Positions 5,656 through 7,677 of a DNA stretch of 7,677 bases are shown here, piece by piece. Where the stretch lies: positions 1 through 7,677 of the forward strand of contig JAYTGN010000030.1 of NCBI GenBank assembly GCA_043733485.1, given 5' to 3'. A program made the position numbers and the translations under genes. Position 1 is the stretch's first letter; each line of letters begins with the position of its first letter. The notes beneath the pieces were generated by a model. That model was given only the letters and a program-made list of their open reading frames with translations. It was not told where the DNA came from and made no database searches. The stretch is from Urbifossiella sp043733485 (lineage in GTDB: Bacteria; Planctomycetota; Planctomycetia; Gemmatales; Gemmataceae).

Positions 5656-6465
5656 ATGAACAATCTCTTCGACCTTTCTTCGGAAGTGGCCGCGGTGCTC
5701 GGCGGCACGGGCGTACTCGGCGGCGCGATGGCCGATGCGCTCGCTGCGGCCGGTGCCCGCGTCGCCATCATCGGCCGCAGCGCCGAGCGCGGCGCGGAGG
5801 CTGTGCGCCGCATCGAAGCCGCCGGCGGCCAGGCGATGTTCGTCGCCGCCGATGCCATGAGCAAAGACTCACTCGCTGCGGCACGCGATGCCGTCATCGA
5901 GAAGTGGGGCAGCGTCACGGTGCTGGTCAACGGGGCCGGCGGCAACAAACCCGAAGGCACCGTCATGCCCGGCGGCGACTTCACCAAACTCGCGTTCGAT
6001 GGCTGGAAAGACGTCTTCGACTTGAACCTCAACGGCGGGGCACTCTTCCCCTGTCAAGTCTTCGGCGAAACGATGCTCGCCCAGAAAAAAGGCAGCATCA
6101 TCAACATCGCGTCGATCTCGTCGATCCTGCCGCTGTCGCGGGTGGTGGCGTACTCGGCGTCGAAGGCCGCCGTGCTCAACTTCACGCAGTGGCTGGCCCG
6201 CGAGTGGGCGACCAAGGGCGTGCGGGTGAACGCGATCACGCCCGGCTTCTTCCCCGCGGAACAGAATCGCCGCATGTTGTTGAAGGACGATGGCACGTAC
6301 ACCGAGCGCGGCCAGGCGATCGTCGGGCACACCCCCATGGCCCGCTTCGGCGAGGCGAGCGAACTCGCCGGCGCGGTCGTGTGGCTGGCTTCGCCGAAGG
6401 CGTCGTCGTTCGTGACGGGGCAGAACATCGTCGTGGACGGCGGGTTTTCGTCGGTCACAATCTGA
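5656..6465 (+). CDS. uxuB: Fructuronate reductase / D-mannonate dehydrogenase, SDR type
   Basis: A 269-residue classical SDR. The cofactor loop GGTGVLGG (16-23) and R41 after beta-2 (IIGRS) suggest NAD(P)H binding. NGAG is at 92-95, Asn124 or Asn126 in DLNLNG, Ser153-156 in NIASISS, then Tyr166 and Lys170 (YSASK). The segment TPGFFPAEQNRRMLL (195-209) with GHTPMARFGE (224-233) is characteristic of the mannonate oxidoreductase subgroup that includes Bacillus YjmF/UxuB, unrelated in fold to E. coli UxuB. The predicted reaction is reduction of D-fructuronate to D-mannonate in the cytoplasm. It starts 58 bases after uxaE with GAGGA four bases before the ATG, and most of that gap is the double-hairpin repeat. 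Co-location with uxaE supports the assignment; another 2-keto-sugar-acid substrate remains possible. Confidence 0.85.
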   Translation: MNNLFDLSSEVAAVLGGTGVLGGAMADALAAAGARVAIIGRSAERGAEAVRRIEAAGGQAMFVAADAMSKDSLAAARDAVIEKWGSVTVLVNGAGGNKPEGTVMPGGDFTKLAFDGWKDVFDLNLNGGALFPCQVFGETMLAQKKGSIINIASISSILPLSRVVAYSASKAAVLNFTQWLAREWATKGVRVNAITPGFFPAEQNRRMLLKDDGTYTERGQAIVGHTPMARFGEASELAGAVVWLASPKASSFVTGQNIVVDGGFSSVTI

Positions 6466-6524
6466 GGTGTTCCGCGCTCCCCCCGCGGACTCCGGGTCGC
6501 GGCTAATCTGTAAGGCTCCGGATC

Positions 6525-7634
6525 ATGTCCAGTATCACATCGTTGTTGGCTGCGTTCGATCCGGACCTGCCGCTCGAGCGAGCCCGCACGATTCCGAATG
6601 CGTGGTACACCTCGGCGGAGGTGTATGCGGCCGAGCGCGAAGCGGTCTTCGCACGAACGTGGCAAATGGTCGGGCGCTCGGAACAGGTGGAAGCACCGGG
6701 TTCGTTCCTCACCGCGAATATCACAGGGGAACCGATCCTCGTGGTTCGCGGCGAAGACGGCGTGCTGAGAGCGTTCTTCAACGTGTGCCGGCACCGCGCG
6801 GCACCGATTGTCAATGAAGCCTGCGGCACGGCGACGAAACTGCGCTGCCGGTATCACGGGTGGACCTACGACCTCGCGGGTCAACTTCGCGGCACGCCGG
6901 AGTTTGAAGGTGTGCAGGAGTTCTGCAAAGAGGAGATGGGTTTGCCGCCGGTGGCCGTGGCCGAGTGGGGCTCGTTCGTGTTCGTGCGCACAGGTCTGGA
7001 GACCTGTGCCACCCCGCGCGAACCGCTCGCGGACTACATGCGTCCGTTGCCTTCGTGGCTCGAAGCGCGAGGCGGCATCGGCAACTTGAAGTGGTTCGCC
7101 CGCAAGAGCTACGACCTGAATTGCAACTGGAAGGTCTACGTCGATAACTACCTGGACGGCGGCTACCACGTGAACACCGTGCATCCGGCCCTGGCGGGCG
7201 TACTCGACTACCGCGAGTATCGCACGGTGTGCGACGGCCGCACTGTGCTGCAATCGAGCCCGATGAAGCCGGCCGAATCTGCCGCGGGCCGCACTCGCAC
7301 CGGCGACTTCGCGGCCTACTGGTGGCTCTATCCGAACTTCATGCTCAACTTCTATTCGGGCGTCATGGACTCGAACCTGGTGCTGCCGTTGGGCGTGGAT
7401 CGTTGCCGAGTGGTGTTCGACTTCTACTTCGCGGAAGGCACCGACGAGAGTTTCGTGGCCGATAGCGTGGCGGTCGCCGATCAGGTTCAGGCGGAAGACA
7501 TGGGCATCTGCGAAGAGGTGCAGCGTGGGCTGAATAGCCGCAGCTACACGACGGGCCGCTTCAGTGTGAAGCGCGAGAACGGCGGTTACTACTTCCACCA
7601 GATGCTCGGCCGGGCACTGCGAGTTAACGTTTAG
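6525..7634 (+). CDS. Rieske non-haem iron oxygenase, choline monooxygenase-like
   Basis: A 369-residue oxygenase alpha subunit, near the usual length. The N-terminal Rieske domain has C88-x-H90 and C108-x2-H111 (NVCRHRAAP and LRCRYHGW) for the [2Fe-2S] cluster. The C-terminal catalytic domain has NWKVYVDNYLDGGYHVNTVH (201-220), with H215 and H220, and D325 in EDMGICEEVQRGL, as ligands of the mononuclear iron. The DNYLDGGYHV spacing and the GICE-x-VQRGL tail are those of choline monooxygenase/glycine-betaine-type enzymes. It probably oxidises a small amine or similar compound using electrons from a separate reductase, which is not in this window. AAGG lies nine bases before the ATG. It follows the SDR gene by 59 bases, but its link to hexuronate use is unclear. 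Residues about 156-164 (TGLETCATP) are encoded by a repeat. Confidence 0.9.
   Translation: MSSITSLLAAFDPDLPLERARTIPNAWYTSAEVYAAEREAVFARTWQMVGRSEQVEAPGSFLTANITGEPILVVRGEDGVLRAFFNVCRHRAAPIVNEACGTATKLRCRYHGWTYDLAGQLRGTPEFEGVQEFCKEEMGLPPVAVAEWGSFVFVRTGLETCATPREPLADYMRPLPSWLEARGGIGNLKWFARKSYDLNCNWKVYVDNYLDGGYHVNTVHPALAGVLDYREYRTVCDGRTVLQSSPMKPAESAAGRTRTGDFAAYWWLYPNFMLNFYSGVMDSNLVLPLGVDRCRVVFDFYFAEGTDESFVADSVAVADQVQAEDMGICEEVQRGLNSRSYTTGRFSVKRENGGYYFHQMLGRALRVNV
6989..7014 (-). repeat. Single 26-base hairpin module translated within the Rieske gene
   Basis: On the minus strand this reads GGGTGGCACAGG, eight variable bases, CCTGTG, the same 12+8+6 layout as each arm of the uxaE element. The stem is CACAGGTCT paired to AGACCTGTG with a two-base loop, and the GGGTGG flank lies on one side only. 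The middle eight bases differ from those in uxaE yet remain self-complementary. It is read in frame as part of TGLETCATP, between the Rieske domain and the catalytic domain, where an added loop is likely to be tolerated. Confidence 0.75.
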
Positions 7635-7677
7635 CCGCGACGCGGAGCGGAGCGGGCGACGCGCCCAGGGCACCGCG
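7632..7677. repeat. GC-rich palindromic tail overlapping the Rieske stop codon
   Basis: After the TAG stop the sequence is built from small palindromes: CCGCG-A-CGCGG (7635-7645), the tandem GCGGAGCGGAGCGG, and GGGCG-ACG-CGCCC (7654-7666). It may be a third repeat type beginning at TAGCC, as the uxaE-uxuB element does, but it runs to the window edge and has no second copy here. A simple termination hairpin is less likely because there is no T-tract. Confidence 0.35.

Noticed and set aside
4287..6032. Long minus-strand open frame (581 codons)
   Set aside because: It lies antisense to uxaE and the start of the SDR gene, both with clear family motifs. Its translation is Arg/His/Leu-rich without motifs, the usual antisense shadow in GC-rich DNA.
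6471..6489. Hairpin TCCGCG / CGCGGA between the SDR and Rieske genes
   Set aside because: Six base pairs with a seven-base loop and no T-tract; easily explained by chance in GC-rich sequence.
4685..7014. CRISPR-like repeats
   Set aside because: The related units are inverted or isolated, sit inside protein-coding genes and lack regular unique spacers.
6054..7673. Long minus-strand open frame (539 codons)
   Set aside because: Antisense to the SDR and Rieske genes, with no recognisable domain or ribosome site.

Overview
The window is GC-rich bacterial chromosome with tightly packed genes. Composition, gene content and GC-rich palindromic repeats lying inside reading frames suggest a planctomycete, perhaps of the Gemmataceae type. 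This assignment is an inference; there is no rRNA or other marker here.

Left third (1-2398, all minus strand). Two transcription units can be read. The first is a small gene for a protein with a very long Asp/Glu tail (2093-2398), closed by a strong intrinsic terminator (2051-2082). The second is a metallophosphoesterase (1061-2011), then a sugar-nucleotide epimerase of the GalE/WbpP type (95-1045), then the first 21 codons of another gene (1-65) that runs off the left edge. Spacings of 15 and 29 bases and a good ribosome site before the last gene indicate an operon, probably for cell-surface sugars or lipids. A perfect 19-base palindrome covers the first possible start codon of the phosphoesterase.

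Middle (2399-4254). A 366-base divergent spacer is followed on the plus strand by a seven-helix membrane protein with the conserved residues of the alkaline ceramidase/CREST hydrolases (2765-3535, or from 2690), and by an unrecognised 217-residue protein with visibly lower GC (3601-4254).

Right half (4317-7634, plus strand). A hexuronate catabolism pair lies here: tagaturonate/fructuronate 3-epimerase UxaE (4317-5597) and an SDR-type fructuronate reductase/mannonate dehydrogenase (5656-6465). Together they would take D-tagaturonate to D-fructuronate to D-mannonate. A Rieske non-haem iron oxygenase resembling choline monooxygenase follows (6525-7634).

The most unusual content is a set of palindromic repeats. 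A 61-base double hairpin is translated in frame inside UxaE. A single copy of the same 26-base module is translated inside the Rieske protein. A second, sequence-unrelated double hairpin of 49 bases fills the uxaE-uxuB junction and supplies the uxaE stop codon. The two double hairpins share a geometry (hairpin, 7-9 base spacer, inverted copy of the hairpin). They look like short mobile or REP/BIME-like elements tolerated within and between genes.
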